DNA of 21,587 nucleotides from Euglena gracilis (lineage: Eukaryota; Euglenozoa; Euglenophyceae; Euglenales; Euglenaceae), in contig CAAHFI010283518.1 in assembly GCA_900893395.1 (NCBI GenBank), forward strand, positions 1-21,587, read 5' to 3'. Each line of letters begins with the position of its first letter. Positions within the stretch are counted from its first letter, which is position 1. This document shows, piece by piece, positions 8,212-17,524 of the stretch. The notes under the pieces are model-generated. The model was given only the letters and a program-made list of their open reading frames with translations. It was not told the origin of the DNA and ran no database searches. The position numbers and the translations under genes are program-made.

Positions 8212-9623
8212 TTTAGCAGGGGCACCGTTACAATGAAACGGGTTTAAAGACAGGAGCCCGTTTCTTTGAAACGATTTTCAGAGGGGCGCCTTTACTATAA
8301 AACGGTTTTCTGAGGGGCGCCGTTTTCTTGACAAAAACCACAAAAAAAAAACGGGAAAAAAGCGTCCGTACGGGTTACTAATCGTCGAACGTTGTTCAAG
8401 ACAGGCGTGCGGGCCCTGCAAAATAGGTTTCAGAACAATCGACTGCACTAACAATTTTAGCAGGGCGCCGGAGGCGCCAGGCCGCCCGGCGCCCCTGCTA
8501 AAACCGCTAGTGGCAGTTGATTTTTGTATAAAAACTTTTTTCTGGGCTCGATGTCTGTCTTGAATTTCTGCTGATTTAAATGGAATTCAGGCTAAAATTG
8601 TTTAGGTCATTCCATTCAGGCGCCCGCTTAGGTCAGTCAATTTCCAAGCCGTAGAAATCTGTTGCTGGTCAGATTCGGAATTTTTAGTGAAATTTTGGAC
8701 ATTTTTGGAGTTTTACTTTTCTTCGAAATTTTGGGCACCATGGAGTTCAGGGAGCATTTTTAGCCTAGTCAGAGTGAATTTTTTCGGTCAGAGGGCAAAG
8801 ATGACAGTTTTTATTTTCTTGTCAATTCAAAGTTTTTTGTCCATTCTGACTTGCATGGCTGTCATCGCCCACATAGCTGGATGGAGATGTGTGTTCGAAC
8901 TGCACCATAGTTGGCAATTTGTTTTTTTTTGGATGCTGTTTTTTTCAAAATTCAACAATGTTTTTTAAAAAACAACAAAAAATACCCATGAGGTTTTGCA
9001 CAGAAAAAATTTTGAAAGCATATTTTTCACTCATTTTGGCAATTTTGGGTCATTTCTGCCAAAAAATCCTTCCACAAAAAAGTGAAAAAAGTCATAACAC
9101 AACATTGTTTTGCATTTTGGATGGTTTTGACCATTTTTTTGGCAGTGTTTGAATTTAGTGTCAGCGGCCCAAAAAAGGCTGAATGCCAAGATTTTCGAGG
9201 TGTTCGCTGTGAAGTGTGTAGTGTTTTGGTGGCACTGGAAGTGTGTGGATCTCCGACATCCATCCAGATTTGGGTGGATGTGCGAGGGCTGTCGCAACGC
9301 TATGCAGTAGTTCGGTTTCAGTTGTGCAGTCCTGGTCGTGATTGTGTCTGGGTTATTTTTGTCACGTTTCTGTACTTACCACGTTTTCAGCTCTTTTTGA
9401 GCTCTGGGACACTAGAACCAAACCTGCGTGTGCAATTCTGCATTCACATATTCGTCATCTGTTCCATCAGTTACCAGGCAGGTACAAGTACAAGTAAACG
9501 GGCGCCCCTCTGAAAACCGTTTTAAAGAAACGGGCGCCTGCCTGTCTTGAAAACCGTTTTATTGAAACGGATGCCTGTCTTGAAAAACCGTTTCATTGTA
9601 ACGGCGCCCCTGCTAAGTTCCGT
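8212..9623. mobile_element. Fold-back element with TTAGCAGGGGCGCC ends, about 1.4 kb
   Basis: The left arm (8212-8336) starts TTTTAGCAGGGGCACCGTTA and carries alternating AAACGG and CAGAGGGGCGCC pieces. The right arm (9497-9623) is its inverse and ends TAACGGCGCCCCTGCTAAG. The arms are imperfect and differ by internal repeat number. A smaller palindrome with the same core, TTTTAGCAGGGCGCC / GGCGCCCCTGCTAAAA, sits inside at 8456-8503. The centre (8520-9490) is AT-rich. The frame at 9082-9513 is open but shows no family motif. It overlaps the possible element ending at 8517, so the region is nested or composite. Confidence 0.65.
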
Positions 9624-10066
9624 TAATGTCATTAAATTTTTAGGACAGGCGTCGGGCCCTGGAAATAGATTTTAATGGAGGCTGGGTGTCAGGGGGAGAT
9701 GAATTTGAGGGGGGGTCTGGCCGGGGCGGCGCACGCGGCGCTTTTGCTACGGGCCAAATTTAGGACATTTTTTAAAAAAAATTGAAAAATAAAAAATTTC
9801 GGTAGTTTTTCAGACCGGGACAGCAGTTGTTTAATGAAATAATGTCGAAAAAATTCAGTCCAAGTTTTTTGGGGCATTTTGTGGGTCAGATTGTTTTGTG
9901 ACCGCCTAGGCAGAGGGGGGGGATGAGGGGGGTCGGGTGGGGGGGGGGCGCCACAGCATGCGTTGCGCCACGGCGCCAGGGGGGGGATGGCGTCCGGCAA
10001 AATGGCGCCATCTATACAAACAAGCCATTCACCTCCAAATGTTGAGTCTCAAATCATTTTCTGAAC
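9624..10066. other. G-rich stretch of intron 1, no gene seen
   Basis: Contains GGACAGGCGTCGGGCCCTGG (also near 8400), G runs near 9710, 9915 and 9945, and GGCGCC palindromes near 9950-9980. Some resemblance to the AGGCAGAGGGG family. No conserved frame. Confidence 0.5.
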
Positions 10067-10071
10067 ATCCA

Positions 10072-10435
10072 CTTAGGCGGCCGGATTTGCACTCAAGTTT
10101 TTTTATGATTTGCGCACTTGCACTGCAGTATTCAAGCCGGTTCAGTCACCCCGTCGGCACCAGTTCCAAGTGTCGTAACAGCCGGTGTGTGCCTCTCACC
10201 TGTTTGATGTACGAGAGCACCAGTCTCACCCTCGGCCCTATTCACGTCACTCGGTAAGCAGCATGCACACCAAACCACCGGGAGTTAATGCCCTACAACA
10301 CAGGGGTGTAACAGTTCATTAACTGTCTTCCGTGTGTCAGGGTACAGGGTCCCAGAAATTTCGTAAAATGGTCGAATTTGCGCAAATGAGCCATTTCAAA
10401 GAAGAAACCCTTAAGTGCAAATCCGGCCGCCTAAG
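10072..10435. mobile_element. MITE, 364 bp, with 26-bp terminal inverted repeats and 5-bp target duplication
   Basis: The left end CTTAGGCGGCCGGATTTGCA (10072 onward, 26 bp) and right end 10410-10435 match as inverted repeats at 25 of 26 positions. The element is flanked on both sides by ATCCA (10067-10071 and 10436-10440), a perfect 5-bp duplication, which shows that it inserted as a unit. The interior is unique and shows no transposase. It lies within intron 1 and is the cleanest mobile element in the window, likely a recent insertion. The superfamily cannot be fixed from the ends alone. Confidence 0.92.
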
Positions 10436-10440
10436 ATCCA

Positions 10441-11248
10441 GCAAAAATCAACCAATGTAACCAATATGGTTTTTGCATTTTCAGAACGTCGCAGGGCAAA
10501 AAAACACCCCATTCAATCAAGTGACCACCCAGAATGACATGAAAAATGAAAAATTAAACACAATAGTGGGGAACACAGGGGGGAACACAAACGTGTTTTT
10601 TTTTACATTTTTGGATTTTGGCAAAATTTGCTTTTTCTTGGCATTTTTGGGATTTTTTTGTTGAATATCTGAAAAATATCTGATCCAAAAAATTCCTCAT
10701 TTTTGTCCGATTTTCCGCCGACGCTTAAAATTTTGTCAAAAAATTTCCACTTTTGTAAATAATTGGCATTGCATTTTTTGTCAACAAAATGCTTATTTTT
10801 ATGCAAAATGAGAAATTTTCCCCGGCGGAGCCGAAAATTCCTTTCCAATGTACATCCTGGGAGATCCTAAAGAATTTTGTATGCAATTTGCGGTTTTTTT
10901 TTGTGGGTTTTTTTGTGTTTTTCGGTGGGTTTTTTTTGTTTTTTTGTGTTGTTTTGCGTCGTGTTTTTTTGGGGGTTCCATGTGTTTCCCCCTGGTAAAC
11001 AGCGTGGAAAAGATTTCAAATGAACAATGTAAGAGTGGGATCGAATGTGTAGTGCCACTGACCTCCCTTCAATGGTTGGGTTTTGGTGCGGGTGGGTGGT
11101 GTATCACACCGAGAGGCCCCGAAACAGTTTTGAGCGGAGAGAGTGAAGCAAAGGGCTTTTAGAATGGAAAGAAAGAGTGCGACACCAACCGTCACCATCA
11201 TGTTCATGCAGGGTTGCTTGCATTCCTTGAATCTGTTCTGTCATATCC
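10441..11248. other. T- and A-rich part of intron 1, no gene seen
   Basis: Long T and A runs, including a G/T tract near 10890-10980. The open frames here are low-complexity readings. No repeat structure that I can define. Confidence 0.5.
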
Positions 11249-11249
11249 C

Positions 11250-11307
11250 CCCCGATCTTGTCCCATACCTTGGCCCACAACAGTCCCGGTGTGGGACAAG
11301 ATCGGGG
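11250..11307. repeat. Hairpin, CCCCGATCTTGTCCCA / TGGGACAAGATCGGGG
   Basis: A 16-bp perfect inverted repeat (11250-11265 and 11292-11307) with a 26-nt loop. Related pieces GAGACAAGATTGGGG and GACAAGATCAAGATCGGGG follow at 11373-11408, so the arm sequence has been copied further downstream. Confidence 0.85.
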
Positions 11308-11409
11308 ACAACAAGGGGGTCAACAAATTTCCTTTTGTGGACCCTTCCTTAACCCAGGCCATTGGCCGGGCATGAGACAAGATTGGGGACAAGATCAAGA
11401 TCGGGGGGG

Positions 11410-13430
11410 GGATGATAATGAGGAAGGACCCCAAGATAGTTCTGTCTCAAATTAGTCCCAGACCCCCCCATTGTTCCTGACCTGAAACTCTCAACAGTTG
11501 ACCCCCCACCCCAAATGGCCCAAATTTCATTGATTTTTCATCGAAAACCCCCCAAAAATTCAGTGCCTTTTGGCGCTGGAACCCTGCCCCTCTCTGGGAA
11601 GTCAGCCGGTCCGAGTGACTAGCGAAGTCAACTGTGGGGGGGGGGGTCCAGCAGCCCAACCTCCCCAGTTGACAAACAAAGTCCCGAACCGGGGGCGGTC
11701 CGAAAATGAAGTCAACCCAACTATCTACCTCCAAGGATGGCTGGAGACAAAGACCTATCAGAGGCAACTGCGCTTCCATAAGCCTGCAGTTTTCTTTCAA
11801 GACCGGAGGCGTCCAAAAAATGCAATTGGAACGAAAATTGAGAGCAGCAATTCCAAATTTAAGGCCTGTTTTTTTTTTGAAAGAAAGCATTTTTCTTCTT
11901 TTTTCAAAAATAACGGAACATACCATCCTGGGTATAGTATTTTGTGCAATTTTTTTGCAACGTTCATGTTTCCTTTTTTTGCAAGTTTTTTTTGCAACTA
12001 TGCGCAAAACCAAAAGAAACAAATGGAAATTTTTACATTTTATATCTTTCAAATGTGAACTCCTGCGAAAGGAGACCAGGCAGAGGGGAGGGGTTGCAGC
12101 GCGCGCCGGGAGGTCCAGTGGGGCAGAACATGCGGTGCTTGCATTGTGGCGTGGGCCAAAATTTGGTCATTTTCTTCGGAAAAATGTTGATGTTTTGGCC
12201 ATTCTTCGGGTCGGGATGGTGATTTTTCCAAGGAAACACATACAGGAAAAATAGTTTTAATTTTCGGGCTATTTTACGAGGGGTCAAAATTTTTTGAAAC
12301 CCCCCAGCAAGGCTGGCAGTAAAAAGAATTTTTTTTTGAAAAAAGAACACAAAAAAATCCAACAAGGGTTGGAGGAAATTCTTTTGAATGGGAATTTTGG
12401 TAGGTGGTTTTCCATTCGGCGCCATCATACACAGCGATTTCCAGGGGGAATTTTGCCTGTGCCAGGCTGGGCCGCCGGGCTGCCGCGAAGTGCCTCCGGG
12501 TCGCCGCTGGAGGAGAAAAAGTCCCTTTTCAGAAAAGCCATCTTTTATGGCATTTTTTAAAATTCAAATCCCGACCCGGCTCGGCAGCTTGGGTCGGCCT
12601 GACCTCCAGCCTGGGCGCAGCTGGATCTGGTGGAGCATGCTGTCCTGGCTGTTGGCTGATGGCCCAGCCCGGCCTGACTTCCTTGCATCCCACCCTAAAA
12701 GGGGCTGCTGCGGGGGGGGGGGTTCCCATCCCTCCTAGTTTAGTCGTCTCTGCCAAGGAGCTGCATATTTGAAGACCAAAAAAAATCTTCATTTTTGCTG
12801 GGCTTTTTGAAAAACTCAACAACCAGTATTGTTGAGCACCACACGTTCAGGGCAGACATTTATCAAGCCAAACAAAATTTTGTTGTTTGGGCGACTGGGA
12901 CCAACAGACTGGATCAAAATGTGAACAGCAGTTTCAACCGAAATTGCAGCGGTGTGACGCTTGGCTTTCAGTTGTTGGAGAGGGAGGGGACAGGTGGAAA
13001 ACAACAGGGCAGGGATGGGATGCAGTAGCCTGAGAAACAATATTGGTTGAAACCCATGTTCAGCAGCATTTTGCACGCAGAAATATAGGGGGTGATAGCT
13101 TCGGAACCAGTCGTACACCTGCAGTGCGGTATTGTGTCTCTTCCCCCCCCACGTACATAACATCCTGATACCTCAAAAACTCCCCTGGTGTATTTATGGG
13201 GAGGTCCAATAAAGGCAAAATCCCTGGACTGGTCACCAGCGGCCTTGGACGGGTCACTGGAGGCCAAAAAAAGTGCGATTGGGAGGGAGGGTGTTACTTA
13301 ATTGGGGTGGCATTTATGTCGGGAGTGGTTCCATATCTATTAAAAAATATGCTGTGTGGTACAGTGTCATGTGGTGTGAGGAAAGCTGGACGATGCAAAC
13401 TTAAAAACAGGAGGGGCTCGTTGCTGGGGT
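11410..13430. other. 3' part of intron 1, no gene seen
   Basis: Includes a second copy of the AGGCAGAGGGG...GGGCCAA repeat (12077-12230), a GC-rich stretch near 12460-12700 and otherwise unique sequence. Frames on either strand up to about 200 codons occur but show no motif that I recognise and no partner exon. Confidence 0.5.
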
Positions 13431-13434
13431 TTTG

Positions 13435-13503
13435 CAATGCGAGTACCCCTGGGCCAAGGTGCTGGACACCGGCCTGCGGCAGGCCTTCTATGAGCTGTCC
13501 CAT
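13435..13503 (+). CDS. HIR-like protein, exon 2 (residues 66-88)
   Basis: Encodes QCEYPWAKVLDTGLRQAFYE then LSH. AFYELSH lines up with the family's DAFYKLTN, and the tyrosine of CEY with the conserved VQY. The frame closes at a TGA at 13510, so the exon must end before that. Length 69 nt, phase 0 at both ends. It is a short island of GC-rich, codon-like sequence inside repeat-filled DNA. Confidence 0.82.
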
Positions 13504-15182
13504 CCAGGCTGAATTTTGAAGGTGAGGCCGACCCCGCTCCGGGAGGGGGTAATGCCTGGCTGCCAGACACCAAAGGCCCTCCGACATCCCCCTCTGCCGG
13601 GGGTTGGACATACTCAGCCTAGTCCCATCCAGACCAGCAGCTGCACTCTTATGTCCTGAACAATGCCCACACAGGCGCTTTGGTTGGCTCTGAAGGGGGA
13701 GGGTTGCACCGGTTATTGCTTAAGGGTTCGCAGTGCCCCGGGGGGGGGGGGGGGGGCTGAATTCAGGGGGGAGAAAATTGCACCGTGCAATTTTTGCAGT
13801 TTGTGCAATTTTCCGATTTTCCTGAAATGTGCAATTTTGGCAATTTTGTGCAATTAATTGCACATGGCCCAGGATATTTTGTTTTGGAAAAATGTCAGTT
13901 TTTGATGCCTTTGAGAGCTTACCGGTTTTTTTTTTTTGCTGGGAAACTGATGTGCGTAGTGAAAATTTCCGTTCAAAGGCTGTTTATTGTTGGTTTACTC
14001 AGTGTGCGAACCCTAACTTGAGTCCCCTGCCCAAGTGTCTTCCAACAGAAAAGGAAAAGGAAAGGAAGAAAAAAGGAGTTTTTTTATTTTTTTTGGAAAA
14101 CCGTGCAATACGTTTTTTTTGGTTTTCGTGGTGCATGTCCCTGGCATTCTTGTGAAGTCTGTCCATCCTCTACACGTCGTCGGGTTTTCAAATTTCTCAA
14201 GGCGCAAAGGTCGCCCCCTGACCCTCCCCCCAAAGTAGGGGGCACCCGCTGGAACTCTTGCAGGGTTTCCCCCTCAAGAAAAGGACCCTGTTACTGTGCA
14301 GGGACGCTTTTTAAATGGTGGTGTGAGCATCTTTTGGAAATGAAAAATTTTTTAGCATCGGAAGTACAGCGCATGAACGTTGCGTCTTCCGCTGGATGAT
14401 GAAAAAATTCAGGATGTCCACTATGATGCTGTTCAATTGGTGACATTGATGGCCGCTTTGTTTGACCGCGGCGGACTGCTGCCCAACAGGCTTCACCTGT
14501 TTTGCTGTGCCGCGCTGTCATTTTGGATGTTCTTGACAAAGGAACAAGATGAGTCTCCAAGTAGGTGCATGTGTGCATGCTCGTTACACAGGGATCCAAT
14601 GCAATCTCCAAGTATGTGCAATTTTGTGCAATTTGTGCAATTTTGTGCACTTTTGTGCAATTTTTTTTGCACTGCAATTTTTGACCTTCCGATGTGCAAT
14701 TTCTCCCCCCCCCCCTGCTGAAACTGCAGCTAGTCCAAATCTGCCCAGTGGGAATTCCAGTGGACTCCCGGCGGGGGTCCGCCAGCAGGGCTAGCTAGTG
14801 GAAAGATTGAAAAAGATTGAATTTTTTTTCAAAAACTTGCCAAAAATGGCCATATTTGGCCATGTTTGGGATTTTTTTTTTGGAACATTTAAAAACCTGA
14901 TGTCCACCTCGGCACACAGCGCGCCGAAAATTTTTTTCCAGTCAGGGGGGACCCCCGGACACCGGCATTAAGTGAGCGTTGGTTTGTACAGAGGGGTCCC
15001 TCCTCCCTCGGAGTAAGGGCGGGGTCCAACCCCCCCCCCCCTCAGGCCCCCTCATTTTCTTCTTGCTCCAAGAAAACATCCAAGGCTGGGGGTCGAGTGG
15101 AATACCAAAGCAAATAGAAATAAGGGAACAGTGAGAGGACACATCCATTTTTGATTGTGTGAATCAGTTTCTGAGTCGGACG
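13504..15182 (+). other. Intron 2, 1,679 nt, nonconventional borders
   Basis: Begins CCAGGCT and ends AGTCGGACG. Leaving three and five free bases, GGCT (13507-13510) pairs with AGTC (15174-15177) with one G-T wobble. The join puts LSH directly before FTTLES, one residue shorter than plant HIR proteins. Contains an inverted-repeat element at 13764-14717. Confidence 0.7.
13764..14717. mobile_element. Inverted-repeat element in intron 2, TGCAATTT-rich arms
   Basis: The left arm starts CAGGGGGGAGAAAATTGCAC and continues with repeated TGTGCAATTTT. The right arm (about 14605-14717) is its inverse and ends GTGCAATTTCTCCCC, then a C run and CTG. CTGAA occurs at 13757-13761 and again at 14718-14722, a possible 5-bp target duplication with two extra bases on the left. 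The centre holds an open stretch near 14380-14580 that I considered as an exon and dropped. Confidence 0.65.
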
Positions 15183-15362
15183 TTCACAACGCTGGAGAGC
15201 CTTTGTGACCTGGTCAGGGCCCAGATCCCGAAGTACGAGCTCGACCAGCTGTTTTTGGCGAAGGATGAGATCGCCAAAACCCTGAAAACCGAGCTGGAGC
15301 ATGAAATGAATCATTTGGCTACACGATCGTGCAGACCCTCATCACGGACATAGACCCTGCTC
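15183..15362 (+). CDS. HIR-like protein, exon 3 (residues 89-148), one base short
   Basis: Encodes FTTLESLCDLVRAQIPK, then LDQLFLAKDEIAKTLKTELE and, after a one-base frame change, GYTIVQTLITDIDPA. The second half of the Band 7 domain is clear: VRAQIPK matches VRAxVPK, KDEIA matches KxEIA, and IVQTLITDIDP matches IVQTLIVDIEP. The phenylalanine codon expected between H and GY has only TT at 15315-15316, in a run of three T where four are needed. Either one T was lost in the assembly or the gene is damaged here. Everything on both sides is conserved, which favours an error or a very recent lesion. Confidence 0.88.
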
Positions 15363-16730
15363 CGCTTTATGCTTGAAACCACAACCTCATCAGCTCATCG
15401 TCTATGCTTTGGAAATTCTGTCGGTGTGAGTTGATTTCCACCATCGTCATAAAGCGCTCGTTTAGAGAAAACAAAAGCAACAAACGCATACGCACATATC
15501 CAACCTCCGCATGTGACCAAGTGTGCCCGAGTCAACCTGTGCTTTTGCTGCGAAAGCGCATTAAAAAACTCCTCCAAAAGGGAAGCACTGTTTCTTTTGA
15601 TTTGACTTTAACATGCCACGTTGACGTCGTGTACTGTGGCATTTTTTTTTTCTTTTTCAATCTGGCAAGCGATTTCAGAATACCAAGCATGCTTCAGAAT
15701 CAGACGCAACGGTGAAGCGTGCTGGACAGGCTTCTTCAAAGCAGTCTCCTCTCCTCCAACTTAGCAACAAACTGTTACCGGCTGACAGGATAAGATCAGA
15801 CAGACCGCAGGAGAGTTCGACAGACCTGTCCTATATGGTGGCCAGATGTTTCTTTTAAAGGCTGGCGACCCGTGGGCTAAGTTACCCCCCCCCCCCCCCA
15901 GAAATGCTGTAGTTACCCCATAGCACAAGGCACATTAGTTTGGTTCAAAAGGGGTGTTGTTATCATAGAGGGGGGGAAGGGGGTTTCCAGAAAAAAAAAA
16001 AAGATGAGTTGGGGGATGGCCACAGGCCCCTCTCCCCACCACCCAGGGTATTAAGTGAGCGTTGGTTTTGTCCAGGATGGAAGGGGTCAAACTATTGGGG
16101 TCCATATCCCCCTTTCCCCTTTCAGACCAAGGGTGAGGGGGTGTCCGGGACCGACCCAGAAACCAAAATTATTTTTCTTTGGCACTTTCGTGCCGGTGAA
16201 GATGAAATTTTGAGTGTACGGTTGGCCGATACTTTTTTCAGCAAAAAAGTGCGCGAGAACGCCACTTTTGGGCCTGTTTGTCAAGGGCCGAATTATTCCG
16301 GTGCATTCCACTAAAAAATTTTTGCCCAGGGGAAGTGGGGTCCGACCCTCCCCTCCAGGGGAGGGAGAGGGGTCCAGACCACCCCGCCTCCCCTCCTCTC
16401 TGCCACTTAAATACCCTGCCCCACCGTCCGTCACCCCCCCCCCCTGTGCTGGCCCGGAGGCATGGAATTCGAGACTGTGGTCACTGCTGCAATGTGCGAA
16501 AACGTTGTACACAGAACTTCCCAATTTTTTCCTGTTGCCATCTTGCCTATGTTGATTACTCTCTGGAAACTGCAGCAAAAACAATAAAACCTTCTTTCAA
16601 AATATTGTTCACAAATTACGTGATCTGACGCTCCATGAAGACTCTTCCAGGTTACCAAAAGCCGTTATTTATAACTCATTGTTGGCCTGGATGCAAAGCA
16701 AACTTGAGTGCAAGGACTCCATAGATTGTC
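15363..16730 (+). other. Intron 3, 1,368 nt, nonconventional borders
   Basis: Starts CGCTTTATG and ends CCATAGATTGTC. With three and five free bases, TTTATG (15366-15371) pairs with CATAGA (16720-16725) over six bases with one wobble. The join is in frame and keeps the family spacing: DPAQMKPGAMND is as long as DPxPxVKxAMNE. No GT donor exists before the in-frame stop, so a conventional intron is excluded at this border. Holds the element at 16044-16418. Confidence 0.8.
16044..16418. mobile_element. Short inverted-repeat element in intron 3, about 375 bp
   Basis: The left end CAGGGTATTAAGTG and right end CCACTTAAATACCCTG are inverse over about 14 bp with one inserted base. CCCACC-like sequence flanks both sides but low complexity prevents a firm target duplication. 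The piece ATTAAGTGAGCGTTGGTTT is shared with 14967-14986 in intron 2, so relatives exist nearby. Confidence 0.55.
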
Positions 16731-16785
16731 AAATGAAGCCTGGGGCTATGAATGACATCAACGCTGCCCAGCGATTGCGTGTCGC
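16731..16785 (+). CDS. HIR-like protein, exon 4 (parts of residues 149-167)
   Basis: Only 55 nt. Encodes MKPGAMNDINAAQRLRV; AMNDINAAQRLRV is one of the most conserved blocks of the family (AMNEINAAxRLRVAA). A codon for Q149 is split between exons 3 and 4 and one for A167 between exons 4 and 5. Confidence 0.88.
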
Positions 16786-16923
16786 CTTCATACTTCCTTT
16801 CCTCTGTTCGTTGCCGAGTCGGCTACTTGAATTTTTCCAACATTTCTGAATCTTGCAGCAGTTTCCAAAATCGTTCAGTTACGACTCTGCCCTGTCTCTG
16901 TCAGTGAAAGGCAGTATGGCAAC
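16786..16923 (+). other. Intron 4, 138 nt, strongest terminal stem
   Basis: 5' arm CATACTTCCTTTC (16789-16801) and 3' arm GAAAGGCAGTATG (16906-16918) form 12 Watson-Crick pairs with one mismatch. Exactly three bases (CTT) precede the stem and five (GCAAC) follow it, the geometry reported for euglenid nonconventional introns. Intron ends are CT and AC. A GT-AG reading exists (16779 to 16910) but it would lose the conserved VA and add non-family residues. Confidence 0.9.
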
Positions 16924-17002
16924 GGCTCATGACAAGGCGGAGGCGGAGAAGTTGGCAATTGTCAAAGCAGCTGAGGCGGATGCCGAGAGCAAACGGCTCT
17001 CT
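16924..17002 (+). CDS. HIR-like protein, exon 5 (residues 167-193)
   Basis: Encodes AHDKAEAEKLAIVKAAEADA then ESKRLS. This is the charged helical (coiled-coil) part after the Band 7 domain; AEAEK...EADAESKRLS matches AEAEKxxxxKxAExEAESKxLS. Rich in GCG, GAG and AAG codons. The frame runs on to a TAG at 17051 but loses similarity after LS. Confidence 0.9.
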
Positions 17003-17375
17003 AAGGGAGAGGGCCAAGGGATGGCAACACTATCCTCTACATCAGCAGAATAGTGGAAGTGCAGTGGAATTGGGGCCTCTTTCCTGTTTCCCGAACAACC
17101 CCCCCCCCGAAGAGCTTCCCCGCCTACCATGATCCAAGGTGGCCACTTATTTTAAGGAAGCTTCCCATATCGTGGCCGAAGTTTATTCAAATTTGCATGA
17201 TTCTGAAAAGAGTTTTACATGTTCTTTCGTATTCCAGGAAACCGTTTTGCTGTTTGTTATGTTTACACTCCCCTGAACCTACGAAAAGAATTTTTAAGAT
17301 TTACAAAGTGCAAAGTTGTGTCCACAAGTCCACACTTTGTGCTGCTCTTGTATCAAAAAGGTCCTCCCCCTCGTT
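17003..17375 (+). other. Intron 5, about 370 nt, border uncertain by 3 nt
   Basis: GGGAGAGG (17005-17012) and CCTCCCCC (17363-17370) can pair at seven of eight positions, leaving two and five free bases if exon 6 starts at GGC 17376. Exon 6 starting at GTT 17373 gives the three-plus-five geometry with GGAG / CTCC, at the cost of one extra valine. Protein spacing favours 17376. No GT occurs before the stop in exon 5, so GT-AG is excluded. Confidence 0.75.
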
Positions 17376-17444
17376 GGCGTTGGCCTGGCCGAGCAACGCA
17401 AGGCGATCATTATGGGCCTCCATGACTCCATTCGAATGTTCACA
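17376..17444 (+). CDS. HIR-like protein, exon 6 (residues 194-216)
   Basis: Encodes GVGLAEQRKAIIMGLHDSIR then MFT, matching GxGIAxQRxAIVDGLRDSVxxF. This is the end of the helical region and the start of the conserved C-terminal part. Length 69 nt, phase 0 at both ends. Confidence 0.88.
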
Positions 17445-17524
17445 GCCCGACAGAGGTACCCCATAGACGTTACCCCCTTCATTACAGGACAGCTGTGTGT
17501 CCTTTGTGTTTTTTTTTCGTAGTT
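17445..17524 (+). other. Intron 6, 80 nt, nonconventional borders
   Basis: Starts GCCCGACAGAGG and ends TTTTTTTTCGTAGTT. Three bases in, CGA (17448-17450) pairs with TCG (17517-17519), and the purines beyond can pair with the T run, partly by wobble; five bases remain free at the 3' end. The GT-AG alternative (GT at 17456, AG at 17521-17522) runs out of frame into a stop. Joining gives MFT-EEMPLP. Confidence 0.78.

Larger units (their letters stand above)
7145..13434 (+). other. Intron 1, about 6.3 kb, nonconventional borders
   Basis: Starts GTGCTC and ends GGGGTTTTG, so it opens with GT by chance but does not end in AG. With three free bases at the start and five at the end, CTC (7148-7150) faces GGG (13427-13429) with one wobble, and GC faces GC a little further in. 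This is the weakest stem of the set. Placement is supported by protein spacing: joining at 7144 and 13435 gives 16 residues between VFVT and AFY, the same as in plant HIR proteins. The intron is packed with inverted-repeat elements, a tRNA-like sequence and a MITE. Confidence 0.75.

Noticed and set aside
9082-9513. Plus-strand 143-codon frame in intron 1
   Set aside because: Composition follows the T-rich DNA, no recognisable domain, and its end runs into the arm of a fold-back element.
12816-13163. Minus-strand 115-codon frame with TALQVYDWFRS, slightly like a PPR motif
   Set aside because: Only one partial motif, no repeat of it, no neighbouring exon, and it lies within intron 1.
13519-13527. 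Textbook-like splice donor AAGGTGAGG just after exon 2
   Set aside because: An in-frame TGA at 13510 lies between the conserved residues and this site, so it cannot be the donor of exon 2 in this frame.
14355-14580. Open stretch encoding LPLDDEKIQDVHYDAVQLVT, first taken as the missing HIR exon
   Set aside because: The segment of the family that it would cover is encoded better at 13435-13503 (AFYELSH), with correct spacing and phase. This stretch has a stop just upstream and lies inside an inverted-repeat element.
16779-16910. GT-AG reading of intron 4
   Set aside because: It is in frame but replaces the conserved RLRVAA with residues foreign to the family, whereas the nonconventional borders restore the consensus and have a 12-pair stem.
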